A stretch of DNA of 64,000 nt from an uncultured Prevotellaceae bacterium. Its GTDB lineage: Bacteria > Bacteroidota > Bacteroidia > Bacteroidales > UBA3663. Positions 44,335-53,422 of the stretch are shown here, piece after piece. Location of the stretch: assembly GCA_900319235.1 (NCBI GenBank), contig ONNR01000018.1, forward strand, positions 44,042 to 108,041, in the 5' to 3' direction. The notes under the pieces were generated by a model that worked only from the letters and a program-made list of their open reading frames with translations, searched no databases and had not been told where the DNA came from. Within the stretch, counting starts at the first letter, position 1. Each line of letters starts with the position of its first letter. The position numbers and the translations under genes are program-made.

Positions 44335-46776
44335 GTGGAGAATTACCTATCATCACTCAATGAAAGCCAACGGGCCGCCGTAGAATACTGCGACGGCCCT
44401 CAACTTGTAATTGCCGGTGCAGGTTCAGGCAAGACGCGCGTCTTAACTATGAAGATCGCCTATCTTTTGACCCACGGATATCGTCCCCAGGACATTATTG
44501 CACTGACCTTTACCAAGAAGGCAGCCACCGAGATGCAGCAACGTATCCAGCAGATTGTTGGTCCTGCACCCGCCCGACGACTCTGGATGGGCACCTTCCA
44601 CTCGCTCTTCTGCCGCATACTGCGACGCGAAGCGGGTCGTCTGGGTTTTCGCTCCGACTTTACCATCTACGACCAGACCGACTCCCGCTCCTTGATCAAG
44701 ACCATCATCAAGGAGATGGAGCTCGACGACAAGATCTACAAGCCTAACAGCGTGCAGGCTCAGATTTCAAACGCGAAGAACAACCTGATTACTCCGGGTA
44801 TGTACAGTGCAAACAAGGAACTCCTCACCTACGACGCACGCTCCAAGCGCCCACTGCTGCACATTATCTACCGGAACTACTGGAACCGCTGTTTCCAGGC
44901 AGGTGCTATGGACTTCGACGATCTGTTGGTCTATACCAACATCCTCTTCCGCGACCATCCCGATGTGCTTGAATTCTACCAGCAGTATTTCAGCTATGTG
45001 CTGGTCGATGAGTATCAGGACACCAACCGTGCCCAGCATCTCATCGTAGAGCAGCTTGCTGCTAAGCACGGGCATCTCTGCGTAGTGGGCGACGATGCCC
45101 AATCTATCTATTCTTTCCGTGGCGCCAATATCCACAACATTCTGGATATGCAGCACAAGATCCCCGACACCAAGCTCTTCAAGCTGGAGCAGAACTATCG
45201 CTCGACGCAGAACATTGTGGATGCCGCCAATTCTCTTATCGCGAAGAACAAGGATCAGATACGCAAGACAATCTTCAGCGAAAACGACCGAGGCTCGAAA
45301 CTCATCCTCACCGGCACCTATTCCGACCTGGAGGAATCCTATCAGGTGGCAGGACGCGTACAGTCGCTTCACGACGACCAGGGTTACAACTACCGCGACA
45401 TCGCCATCCTATACCGCACCAATGCACAAAGTCGCACCCTCGAGGAAGCCCTGCGCAAACGCAACATCCTCTATCGCATCTACGGAGGCTTGTCGTTCTA
45501 TCAGCGCAAGGAGATCAAGGATATCATCAGCTATCTGCGACTCATCACCAATCCTGCCGACGAGGAGGCATTTAAGCGCATAGTCAATTATCCGGCTCGC
45601 GGCATTGGCCAAACCACCATCAACAAGATTGCAGCCATCGTGGCAACTGGCAAGACCTTCTTCGAAGTGTGCTCCGATCCCGAGGCCCACAACCTGGATG
45701 TCAACAAGAGCACAGCCGCCAAATTGCGTGGGTTCACAGCGCTTATCCAGCATTTCCAGGAACTGAACGAACAACTCAACGCTTATCAGCTTTGCGATCG
45801 CGTCATCGTCGAGAGTGGTATCAAAGCCGACCTGGCTCAGGACAACACTGTCGAAGCAATAAGCCGTCGTGAAAATGTCCAGGAACTTCTGTCAGCCATT
45901 CAGACGTTTACACTGGGAGCCGTTGAAGAAGGTCGCGAAGTCAAACTCGTCGATTTCCTTGCCGACGTCTCTTTGAGCGGAGATTTGGAACCCGAAGGAC
46001 ACGACGCCGACAACGACATCAAGAACTCCGATTATGTTTCCCTGATGACCATCCATTCAGCCAAGGGTCTCGAATTCAAGAATGTATTTATCGTAGGCAT
46101 CGAGGAGAACCTGCTGCCTTCCGAAATGTCGCTCAACGAACCTGGTGGTGTAGAAGAAGAGCGTCGCCTGCTCTATGTAGCCATCACCCGTGCCGAAGAG
46201 AATTGCTTCATGAGCTATGCCAAGTCGCGTTTTCGCAACGGAAAGAGCGAAGCAAGCCGTCCAAGCCGATTTATCAAGGATATCGACAGGCAATTCATCC
46301 AGCAGACCGGCAGCCCGGATTCAAGCACCGACTACGGCAGCGCAGGCGGTGGAAGGTTCGGCTTCGATTATGGTGGGCACAGCAGCTTTGGCACAGCGGG
46401 CAAAGAGGGAAGGACGATAGACAAACGCAACATTGTCTGGCATCATCCCGGAGAACTAGCCGAGACACAAAAGCGGCCGGAACAGAAACCCTCTCCGCTC
46501 GACCTCTCCGGTCCCATCCGCAAGACCATTCGTCCCAACGGAGCATACACCGAGGGAATGAAGCCCAAGGCCACCCCTGCTTCATCCGAATCAGCCACCA
46601 TCACCTTCAATGGCCAGCTTTTGCAGGCAGGCACACGCATCGCCCACGACCGTTTCGGCGAAGGCACTATCACTTCGGTCGATGGCAGCAACGACAGCGC
46701 GCGTATCTCAGTCAATTTCGACCATGTCGGGAACAAAACCCTCCTGCTGAAATTCGCAAAAATCAAAGTGATATAA
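44335..46776 (+). CDS. pcrA: UvrD/PcrA superfamily 1 DNA helicase
   Basis: This 813-residue 3'-5' DNA helicase acts in repair and clearing of the replication path. Motif I is AGAGSGKT (Lys33), motif II is DEYQDTNR (Asp225), motif III is VGDDAQSIYSFRGA, motif IV is LEQNYRST, and motif VI is ALKLVYVAITRAEE-like (LLYVAITRAEEN). The C-terminal tail has a disordered stretch and a Tudor-like segment (GTRIAHDRFGEGTITSVD), as in PcrA. The start is GTG at 44335, because no ATG lies near and the family begins MxNYLxxLNxSQ. It ends at a strong terminator. Confidence 0.95.
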   Translation: MENYLSSLNESQRAAVEYCDGPQLVIAGAGSGKTRVLTMKIAYLLTHGYRPQDIIALTFTKKAATEMQQRIQQIVGPAPARRLWMGTFHSLFCRILRREAGRLGFRSDFTIYDQTDSRSLIKTIIKEMELDDKIYKPNSVQAQISNAKNNLITPGMYSANKELLTYDARSKRPLLHIIYRNYWNRCFQAGAMDFDDLLVYTNILFRDHPDVLEFYQQYFSYVLVDEYQDTNRAQHLIVEQLAAKHGHLCVVGDDAQSIYSFRGANIHNILDMQHKIPDTKLFKLEQNYRSTQNIVDAANSLIAKNKDQIRKTIFSENDRGSKLILTGTYSDLEESYQVAGRVQSLHDDQGYNYRDIAILYRTNAQSRTLEEALRKRNILYRIYGGLSFYQRKEIKDIISYLRLITNPADEEAFKRIVNYPARGIGQTTINKIAAIVATGKTFFEVCSDPEAHNLDVNKSTAAKLRGFTALIQHFQELNEQLNAYQLCDRVIVESGIKADLAQDNTVEAISRRENVQELLSAIQTFTLGAVEEGREVKLVDFLADVSLSGDLEPEGHDADNDIKNSDYVSLMTIHSAKGLEFKNVFIVGIEENLLPSEMSLNEPGGVEEERRLLYVAITRAEENCFMSYAKSRFRNGKSEASRPSRFIKDIDRQFIQQTGSPDSSTDYGSAGGGRFGFDYGGHSSFGTAGKEGRTIDKRNIVWHHPGELAETQKRPEQKPSPLDLSGPIRKTIRPNGAYTEGMKPKATPASSESATITFNGQLLQAGTRIAHDRFGEGTITSVDGSNDSARISVNFDHVGNKTLLLKFAKIKVI

Positions 46777-46793
46777 CCAAGCCCCCTAAAACG

Positions 46794-46829
46794 ACAAGCG
46801 TGTCAAGGAATTTCCCTTGACACGCTTGT
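46794..46829. terminator. Bidirectional terminator pcrA/tig
   Basis: The arms ACAAGCGTGTCAAGG and CCTTGACACGCTTGT are perfect complements, followed by TTTTTC on the plus strand. Confidence 0.88.
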
Positions 46830-46873
46830 GTTTTTCTATAGTAACTATAATCACTATAGGAACTATCTCGCTA

Positions 46874-48223
46874 TTAAGCCAGCAGCTTCTGGAACTCTTC
46901 GAAGGTTACCTCCTTCTGCTCGAGAGTGATGGCATTGCCGACGAAGTTCATGATCTTGCGGGTGATGGCACTATCACGAAGCTGGCCGCGCTGCTTCTCA
47001 TCCTTAACCATATCCTCGGCGTACTGCTTTACATACTCCTCAGGGATGTCGGTAAGGCCGTACTGAGCCATCTGAGCCTGTACGTGTCCAGTAGCCTCAG
47101 CCTTGATGTCGTCGTCAGAGATCTTGATGTCATTGGCTGCAACAATCTTCTCTTCGATGAGCTGCCAAGTCAGGTCCTCCATCATCTTGGGGAAGTCCTC
47201 ATCAAGCTTCTTGGCATCGCGCTTCTCGTCCTTCGAGAGGAGCCACTTCTTGAGGCTTGCCTCGGGGAACTTGAGCTCACCTACCTGCTCGATGAGAGTC
47301 TTGCGAGTATCAACGCTGAACTTATAGTCGCTGCTGCTCTTGTACTGAAGTGCAATCTGGGTTGCAACGGTCTTGCGGAACTGCTCCTCGGTGGTGCACT
47401 CGTCACCGAACACCTTCTTGAAGAACTCTTCGTTGAGCTGGGCAGGTTCGTGGTGGTTGATCTCGTTGATGGTGAAGCGGAAGTTAGAAGTCAGGCCTTC
47501 TACCTTCTCCTTCTTCTTGCCAAGCAACGATGCGAGCTCGTTCACGTTGTTGTCGTAGGCAGCAGCAGGATTGAAGTCAACGCTTGAGAACTTCTTAGCG
47601 CCCTCAAACTTGGCCTTCTCATCATCGCTCTTCATATAGCGAGGATAAACGGTGGTGCCTTCGTACAGGATGCCACCTTCCTTGATATTGCCGTCGGCAT
47701 CGAGCTCGGCGATGTCACCCTTGATGACGTCATCCTGGGAAGCAGTTTCAGCATTTACATACTCGCCGTACTGGGTCTGGTAAGCCTTCACCTGGTTGTC
47801 GATCATCTCATCGTTAACCTTGATGTTGTAGTAAGGTACCTTCACGCTCTTGTCAACGGTAAGGCTGAACTCTGGGGCAATAGCAATGTCGAAGCTTACG
47901 GTGAAGTTCTCTTCGTTGGCAAAATCGACAGGCTTCTGATCCTGAGCAACCATAGGCTCACCAAGGACGTTAAGCTTGTTGTCAGCGATATACTTGTACA
48001 TCGAATCGTTGATCAGTTTGTTCACCTCATCGATAACGATCTGTGTGCCATACATTCTCTTTACAAGGCTGGCAGGAACCATACCCTTGCGGAAACCAGG
48101 CATCTGTACCTTCTTGCGGGTCTCCTTGATCTGCTTCTCAACTGCTTCTGCGTAGTCGGCCTTCTCGATGTCGAGGCTAAGGACGATATTTACGTCATCT
48201 ACGACTTTCTTTGTAATATTCAT
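46874..48223 (-). CDS. tig: Trigger factor
   Basis: This 449-residue ribosome-associated chaperone has an N-terminal ribosome-binding domain (about 1-110; the expected VKVQMPGFRKGMVP signature reads KVQMPGFRKGMVPASLVKRM), a middle PPIase-like region (about 150-240) and a C-terminal helical substrate-binding domain. The middle domain is divergent, as is usual in Bacteroidetes. It lies 41 bases downstream of gyrB on the same strand and ends at the shared pcrA/tig terminator. It acts at the exit tunnel on nascent chains. Confidence 0.93.
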   Translation of the reverse strand: MNITKKVVDDVNIVLSLDIEKADYAEAVEKQIKETRKKVQMPGFRKGMVPASLVKRMYGTQIVIDEVNKLINDSMYKYIADNKLNVLGEPMVAQDQKPVDFANEENFTVSFDIAIAPEFSLTVDKSVKVPYYNIKVNDEMIDNQVKAYQTQYGEYVNAETASQDDVIKGDIAELDADGNIKEGGILYEGTTVYPRYMKSDDEKAKFEGAKKFSSVDFNPAAAYDNNVNELASLLGKKKEKVEGLTSNFRFTINEINHHEPAQLNEEFFKKVFGDECTTEEQFRKTVATQIALQYKSSSDYKFSVDTRKTLIEQVGELKFPEASLKKWLLSKDEKRDAKKLDEDFPKMMEDLTWQLIEEKIVAANDIKISDDDIKAEATGHVQAQMAQYGLTDIPEEYVKQYAEDMVKDEKQRGQLRDSAITRKIMNFVGNAITLEQKEVTFEEFQKLLA

Positions 48224-48264
48224 TGTTAGGTTTGTATTAATTATATAGTTTTCGATTTCTTTGT

Positions 48265-50211
48265 TTATGCATCAATCTCGGCGTATGTGGCATTCTGCTC
48301 GATGAACTCACGTCGTGGAGCCACTTCTTCACCCATCAGGAGCGAGAAGGTCTGATCGGCCTGAATCGCGTCCTCGATGTTGACCTGCTTCAGACGACGA
48401 TGAGCCGGATCCATAGTGGTGTCCCAAAGCTGCTCGGCATTCATTTCACCCAGACCTTTGTATCGCTGGATCTTTACTCTGTCTTCCTTGCCTTGTCCAT
48501 AGTTCTGGAGGAAGGCATCACGCTCGGCATCGTCCCAGCAATACTCATCGTACTTGCCGATGGTGCAACGATAAAGCGGAGCCTGTGCGATATACACATA
48601 TCCACCATCAATGAGTGGACGCATGTAGCGGAAGAAGAGGGTAAGGATGAGGGTGGCGATGTGCGCACCATCGACATCGGCATCGGTCATGATGATGACC
48701 TTGTGATAACGCAGGTTATCGACATCGAGCGTCTTGTCCTCACGCAGGTTCACACGGAAGGCGCGGAACATGTTCTGAATCTCCTCCGAGTCGAGCATCT
48801 TATGGATAAGCACCTTCTCGACGTTCAGGATCTTGCCACGCAACGGAAGGATGGCCTGATAGAAGCGATTGCGTCCCGACTTGGCGGTACCACCTGCCGA
48901 GTCACCCTCGACCAGGAAGATCTCACATTCTTCGGGATTCTTGCTCGAGCAGTCGGCCAGTTTGCCTGGCAGGCCACCGCCTGTGAGCTTCGACTTCTTT
49001 TGCACATTTTCGCGTGCCTGACGGGCAGCGATACGTGCCTGGGCTGCCAGGACAACCTTCTCGATGATGATGTGAGCCTGTTCGGGATGTTCCTCCAGAT
49101 AATTGTCCATAGCCTTGCGCACAGCCTTCTGTACGGCAGGACGCACTTCCACATTACCCAGTTTTGTCTTGGTCTGACCTTCGAACTGTGGCTCGGCGAC
49201 CTTCACGCTCACCACGGCGGTGAGACCCTCCTTGAAGTCCTCGGCTTTGATGTCGTTGGCAAGCTTGGCCTTCTCAAACATCTTTTCCTTGTTGCCATAC
49301 TCCTTCAGAGCGCCACCCAAGGCTGAACGGAAACCATCGAGGTGTGTACCGCCCTCGTAGGTGTTGATGTTGTTCACGAAGCTGTGGATCGTCTCCGAAT
49401 AGCCGGTGTTGTAGGTCAGTGCCACTTCGACGGGCACACCATCGCTTTCGGTAATGAGGTGAATGATGTCGGGAATCAACGGGGTGCGGCTCTCGTCCAT
49501 CCACTTCACGAACTCCTTCAAGCCCTCGGTGCTGTAGAACATCTGGAAACGTGGCTTGCCATCAGCCTGGACGGCCTCTGGACGCAGGTCAGTGAGCGAA
49601 AGGCGGATGCCCGTGTTCAGATAGCAAAGGTCGCGCAGACGTTCTGCAAGACGATCCCATTCGAACACCGTCTCGGTGAAGATCGAGTCATCAGGATGGA
49701 AGATGATGGTTGTACCGGTATCTTCGGCATCGCCAATGATCTCCACTCCCGTCACGGGCTTGCCGAAAGCATACTCCTGACGATAGATGTGACCCTGACG
49801 ATGAACCTCGGCCACGAATTTATCCGACAAGGCATTGACGCAGCTCACGCCCACGCCATGGAGACCACCGGAAACCTTGTAGGTGTTCTTGTCGAACTTT
49901 CCACCAGCGTGCAGCACAGTCATAACAACCTCAAGAGCCGAACGCTTCTCCTTCTGATGCATGTCCACAGGAATGCCTCGTCCGTCATCGACCACCTTGA
50001 TGGTGTTTCCTGGGAGGATATATACCTCGATATTGTGGCAATAGCCGGCCAGGGCCTCATCGATACAGTTATCGACCACTTCGCTGACGAGGTGGTGCAA
50101 ACCCTTCACGCTGGTATCGCCAATATACATGGCCGGACGCTTGCGCACAGCTTCAAGACCCTCAAGGACTTGGATGTGACTGGCGTCGTAGTTGTTCTCA
50201 ATCTGTGACAT
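48265..50211 (-). CDS. gyrB: DNA gyrase subunit B
   Basis: This 648-residue ATPase subunit of gyrase introduces negative supercoils. The GHKL ATPase domain has VVDNCIDEALAGYC, VVDDGRGIPVDMH and GGLHGVGVSCVNAL. The TOPRIM domain has the EGDSAGGTAKSGRNR motif with the metal-binding Glu, and DADVDGAHI with the acidic pair. The QRYKGLGEMN signature occurs near the C-terminus. GyrB rather than ParE is preferred by the length and by the QRYKGLGEM/LWDTTMDP wording. It lies 145 bases downstream of rpsT on the same strand; an unusual repeat-rich gap separates them. Confidence 0.93.
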   Translation of the reverse strand: MSQIENNYDASHIQVLEGLEAVRKRPAMYIGDTSVKGLHHLVSEVVDNCIDEALAGYCHNIEVYILPGNTIKVVDDGRGIPVDMHQKEKRSALEVVMTVLHAGGKFDKNTYKVSGGLHGVGVSCVNALSDKFVAEVHRQGHIYRQEYAFGKPVTGVEIIGDAEDTGTTIIFHPDDSIFTETVFEWDRLAERLRDLCYLNTGIRLSLTDLRPEAVQADGKPRFQMFYSTEGLKEFVKWMDESRTPLIPDIIHLITESDGVPVEVALTYNTGYSETIHSFVNNINTYEGGTHLDGFRSALGGALKEYGNKEKMFEKAKLANDIKAEDFKEGLTAVVSVKVAEPQFEGQTKTKLGNVEVRPAVQKAVRKAMDNYLEEHPEQAHIIIEKVVLAAQARIAARQARENVQKKSKLTGGGLPGKLADCSSKNPEECEIFLVEGDSAGGTAKSGRNRFYQAILPLRGKILNVEKVLIHKMLDSEEIQNMFRAFRVNLREDKTLDVDNLRYHKVIIMTDADVDGAHIATLILTLFFRYMRPLIDGGYVYIAQAPLYRCTIGKYDEYCWDDAERDAFLQNYGQGKEDRVKIQRYKGLGEMNAEQLWDTTMDPAHRRLKQVNIEDAIQADQTFSLLMGEEVAPRREFIEQNATYAEIDA

Positions 50212-50356
50212 GTTGTAAAATTGTGTTTTTTAGTTTTCTCCCGATTATTCGGAAGAGTCATTCACGTGCGTACGCGCGCGTAATATAATAATGTCCGCAA
50301 GGTCCAATATGGGCACAATACGGGCATTATTGGGCACAAACGACCCTCGTACAAGC
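50212..50356. other. rpsT-gyrB gap with small repeats
   Basis: On the minus strand the gap holds repeats of TGTGCCCA(A/T)TA at about 50300-50342 and an alternating GCGCGCGTACGCACG stretch at about 50263-50280, followed by a CCGAATAATCGG hairpin. No gene or clear promoter is seen. Confidence 0.5.
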
Positions 50357-50608
50357 TTACAGCTTGTTGACGTACTTGGCAAGCTTGGACTTGAGGTTAC
50401 CAGCCTTGTTGGCGTGGATAACGTTCTTCTTAGCCAGCTTGTCGAGCATTGCAGATACCTTTGGGAGAGCTGCAGTAGCCTCAGCCTTGTCGGTAGTGGC
50501 ACGGAGCTTGCGAACGGCGTTACGTGCAGTCTTGGCATAGTAACGGTTTGCGGTGTTGCGGGTAATGGTCTGCTTGATGCGCTTCTTTGATGACTTGTGG
50601 TTTGCCAT
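50357..50608 (-). CDS. rpsT: 30S ribosomal protein S20
   Basis: This 83-residue small-subunit protein starts [20 protein letters not shown], the usual beginning of S20, and is strongly basic, with a three-helix layout and a Lys-rich end ([11 protein letters not shown]). It binds 16S rRNA early in 30S assembly. It is transcribed from a full-consensus promoter with an unusually long leader of about 230 bases, which may carry a regulatory structure. gyrB and tig follow on the same strand. Confidence 0.97.
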   Translation of the reverse strand: MANHKSSKKRIKQTITRNTANRYYAKTARNAVRKLRATTDKAEATAALPKVSAMLDKLAKKNVIHANKAGNLKSKLAKYVNKL

Positions 50609-50840
50609 TGTTTTTTAATAGTTTTTGCGGCATTGGAGTTACAAGCGGCCGCGTATTGTTTGATAATTATTTTAAAATGTATTGCTCTCGCTCTTCCCCT
50701 CCGATGTCATCGTCAAGACGAAGCATCCAAAAGAACTCTCCAGCCAAGCACCGCCATGTCGCTCCCGCTGGTATTGCCCGATCACGAAGCCGGGACTTAC
50801 AGTGTACCAAGGTGCACTTTTTGGAGGAAAAGCCCAAAAG
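50609..50840 (-). ncRNA. Structured 5' leader of rpsT (candidate cis-regulatory RNA)
   Basis: On the minus strand the leader begins at about 50840 and contains several pairings: GTGCACC with GGTACAC (apical TT), CCCG with CGGG around GCTTCGTGAT, and CCAGC with GCTGG enclosing about 22 bases. The GC-rich first half contrasts with an AT-rich last 60 bases near the start codon. A short frame of 60-120 codons crosses it but lacks support as a gene. S20 is known to control its own translation in other bacteria, so an S20-binding leader is a reasonable guess. Confidence 0.5.
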
Positions 50841-50846
50841 CGGGTG

Positions 50847-50878
50847 CAAAGATAGTTAAATTTTCTCATATATACAAA
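50847..50878 (-). promoter_or_regulatory. Promoter of rpsT
   Basis: On the minus strand, TTTG (50875-50878), 20 bases, then TATCTTTG (50847-50854). It lies 239 bases upstream of the rpsT ATG. Confidence 0.82.
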
Positions 50879-50905
50879 CTTTTTTGAAGAAAAATCGAAG
50901 AAAAC

Positions 50906-50936
50906 TTTGTTTTTAAAGCGAAATGCGCTATATTTG
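50906..50936 (+). promoter_or_regulatory. Promoter of recO
   Basis: TTTG (50906-50909), 19 bases, then TATATTTG (50929-50936). It lies 51 bases ahead of the chosen recO ATG and is divergent from the rpsT promoter. Confidence 0.72.
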
Positions 50937-50987
50937 CACGCAAATTTGACAATCGAAACTAACAAACTTTGCTGCCGCGTTTTCATA

Positions 50988-51728
50988 ATGGCCAACGAAA
51001 CCGATAAGACACAAGCCATTGTACTCTCCACAGTACCCATCAACGACCACTCGCAGTTCGTTCATCTCTACACCGAGCAATATGGTCGGATGACGTGTCG
51101 TATCCCCTTGGCTTCGAAAGGCAAACGTGCTAACCGTCTGCGAACGATGATGACACCCATGACCGTGCTCGACCTGGTGCTCAAGGGAAATCCCTCCGAC
51201 GAAATACGGTCCATCGGCGAAGCACAAATCGTGCAGTCGCCCTATATGCTCACCTTCAGCCATCCCGACAAGTCGGCGCAATGTCTCTATATGGCCGAAC
51301 TCATCGCACACACAGTGCGTGAGGAGGAAGCCAACCCGCGTCTCTGGGACTACATCCTCGCCAGCCTGACAATACTCGAGCAATGCGAGGCGGGATGGGC
51401 CAATTTTCACCTCATCTTCACCTGCGGACTCATCGCCCAGCTCGGCTTCAGCGTCGATACCAGCAATTATGAGCAAGGGTGTCGCTTCGACCTTGTCGAA
51501 GGCATCTTCACCACAAACCCCATCCTCCACCCCTATTACCTCAACGAGGAATCGGCCCGATGGTTTTGTAAGCTCTTCGACACGCATTACGACACGATGC
51601 AGCAGCTCGACGTCAATCGTGCAGGGCGCGACTACCTACTCGATACCCTGCTCATTTTCCTGGGCCAGCACATCCCCGAAATGGGTCGTCTGAAAAGTGT
51701 CGATGTGCTCAAATCACTTTTTGAATGA
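50988..51728 (+). CDS. recO: DNA repair protein RecO
   Basis: This 246-residue protein loads RecA at gapped DNA in the RecFOR pathway. The N-terminal OB fold contains TQAIVLSTVPINDHSQFVHLYTEQYGR and the basic SKGKRANRLRT. The remainder is the helical C-terminal domain; the zinc-finger cysteines of some RecO proteins are not evident, as in other Bacteroidetes. ATG 50988 was chosen because the longer frame from 50907 would run across the promoter. It lies opposite rpsT, with divergent promoters in between. Confidence 0.88.
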   Translation: MANETDKTQAIVLSTVPINDHSQFVHLYTEQYGRMTCRIPLASKGKRANRLRTMMTPMTVLDLVLKGNPSDEIRSIGEAQIVQSPYMLTFSHPDKSAQCLYMAELIAHTVREEEANPRLWDYILASLTILEQCEAGWANFHLIFTCGLIAQLGFSVDTSNYEQGCRFDLVEGIFTTNPILHPYYLNEESARWFCKLFDTHYDTMQQLDVNRAGRDYLLDTLLIFLGQHIPEMGRLKSVDVLKSLFE

Positions 51729-51744
51729 TTTTTTCGTCACACTT

Positions 51745-51776
51745 CTTGACTTTCTCATTTTTTCTTTGTATCTTTG
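51745..51776 (+). promoter_or_regulatory. Promoter of the 5'-nucleotidase gene
   Basis: CTTG (51745-51748), 20 bases, then TATCTTTG (51769-51776). It lies 32 bases ahead of the ATG. Confidence 0.68.
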
Positions 51777-51808
51777 CACCGGAAAAAACCGACTAAACTA
51801 ATTCCACT

Positions 51809-53392
51809 ATGTATAAGCTTCTCAGACTCCTTCTCGTGTTCTGCATCACCCTCGGTATCGGCACCAGTTGTCAACCAGATGCGCCCGTGATCACCATCAT
51901 CCACACCAACGACACCCATTCGCAGTTCGAGCCAGGCAAGACGCGCCAAGGCACCGTACAGGGCGGCGTCGTGGAACGTGCATCAATGCTTCAATATTTC
52001 CGCCAGCAGGATCCCGACCTGCTTTATTTCGATGCTGGCGATATGTTCCAGGGTTCACCCTACTTCAACATCTTCAATGGCGAGCTCGAGATACTATGTA
52101 TGAACCAGCAGCAACTGGTGGCTGGCACTTTGGGCAACCATGAGTTCGACAACGGATTGGAATTCCTCGGTGAAATGCTGGCTAAAGCCAACTTCCCCAT
52201 GCTCAGCTGCAACTACCATTGCGAAGGCACGCCGCTCGAAAGCCATATTCTCCCCCACCTCATTCTTGAACGCCATGGCGTAAAGATTGGTGTGACGGGC
52301 GTCACCGTGTCGCCCGAAGGACTAATTGCCAACCGCAACTGGAAAGGCATCACGTTCGAGGATCCACGCACAGCAGTCAATCGCGAAGCCGATTTCCTGC
52401 GCGGCGAAGGCTGCGACCTCGTCATCGTGTTGAGTCACCTGGGCTACCTTCCCAACCCCAAGACCGATAGCGAAAGCGAGAGCGTGCTCGACAACGACCT
52501 TGTTCCAGCCATCCACGGCGTTGACATCATCATCGGCAGCCACACCCACTACAACATTGAGGAGGGCGTCTATATCAACGACGCCGACGAACAGCCCGTA
52601 CTCGTCACCCAGACCGGCGGCAAGATGCTGCCCATGGGCTTCCTGAAGATAACCATGCAGAAAGGCAGCCGCTATCCCAAATGCAAATACAGCGTATCCA
52701 CCATCGAATGCAAGAAACTGCATCCCGAGGACTATGACCTCAGCCCATACGGTCAAGAGATGCGCGACGTTATAGCTCCCTATCAGCAAGCCCTCGTCGA
52801 CCAGATGAATGTGCGACTGGGAACTGCCCCCGAACCCCTGGTCAAGGGCAAGCCGCAGAGCACATTGGGAAACTTCGTGGCTGATTCCTACATTCAGATT
52901 GGCCAGAAGAAGACCGGCAAGAAAGTCGATTTTGCCATTGCTAACCTTGGTGGTCTGCGCTCAGAGATCGATGCCGGTGACGTGACCGTCGGTACGATGT
53001 TCAACATCTTCCCCTTCGAAAACAAGATTGTCGTGCTGGGCCTAAAGGGCAGCGACCTCAAGCAGCTCATTGAAAGCAACGCCGGACGCAAGCTCGATGC
53101 TACAGGTGGTGCCGTCATCACACTCGAAATGGATGGCGACCGCTGCATCGCTTCCAACATCCTGATAGGAGGCAAGCCTATCAACCCCAACAAGATCTAT
53201 TATGTCAGCACGCTCGACTTCCTGGCAGAAGGCAACAGCGGTATGTCGGCATTGACACGCGCCGTCGAGACCTACGACCCCAACATCTCGGCCCGCGACG
53301 CCATGATCGAATACGTCAAGGAACTTGATGCAGCCGGCAAGACTGTAAGCGCCAAGATCGATGGTCGTGTCATCGACAAGACCAAACCGTAA
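51809..53392 (+). CDS. Lipoprotein 5'-nucleotidase/UDP-sugar hydrolase
   Basis: This 527-residue protein is exported through a lipoprotein signal (MYKLLRLLLVFCITLGIGTS, lipid-bearing Cys21). The N-terminal metallophosphatase domain shows the two-metal motifs HTNDTHS (32-38), DAGDMFQGSP, GNHEFDNG, SHLGYLP and GSHTHY. The C-terminal 5'-nucleotidase domain (from about 335) has NLGGLRSEIDAGDVTVG and FPFENKIVVLGLKGSDLKQL. The enzyme removes phosphate from extracellular nucleotides. In some Bacteroidetes these two domains are separate genes; here they are fused as in most other bacteria. The GH3 gene follows after 30 bases. Confidence 0.9.
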   Translation: MYKLLRLLLVFCITLGIGTSCQPDAPVITIIHTNDTHSQFEPGKTRQGTVQGGVVERASMLQYFRQQDPDLLYFDAGDMFQGSPYFNIFNGELEILCMNQQQLVAGTLGNHEFDNGLEFLGEMLAKANFPMLSCNYHCEGTPLESHILPHLILERHGVKIGVTGVTVSPEGLIANRNWKGITFEDPRTAVNREADFLRGEGCDLVIVLSHLGYLPNPKTDSESESVLDNDLVPAIHGVDIIIGSHTHYNIEEGVYINDADEQPVLVTQTGGKMLPMGFLKITMQKGSRYPKCKYSVSTIECKKLHPEDYDLSPYGQEMRDVIAPYQQALVDQMNVRLGTAPEPLVKGKPQSTLGNFVADSYIQIGQKKTGKKVDFAIANLGGLRSEIDAGDVTVGTMFNIFPFENKIVVLGLKGSDLKQLIESNAGRKLDATGGAVITLEMDGDRCIASNILIGGKPINPNKIYYVSTLDFLAEGNSGMSALTRAVETYDPNISARDAMIEYVKELDAAGKTVSAKIDGRVIDKTKP

Positions 53393-53422
53393 TTTTCTGA
53401 TTATAGGTACCCAAGAAACTGT

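Noticed and set aside
50263..50280. Alternating GCGCGCGTACGCACG as a tRNA or Z-DNA element ahead of gyrB
   Set aside because: No tRNA fold or invariant loop; Z-DNA cannot be judged from sequence alone.
50672..51043. 123-codon minus-strand frame over the rpsT leader
   Set aside because: It crosses the rpsT promoter and the recO promoter; the GC-rich segment reads as a plausible peptide but has no family match, and a structured leader explains it better.
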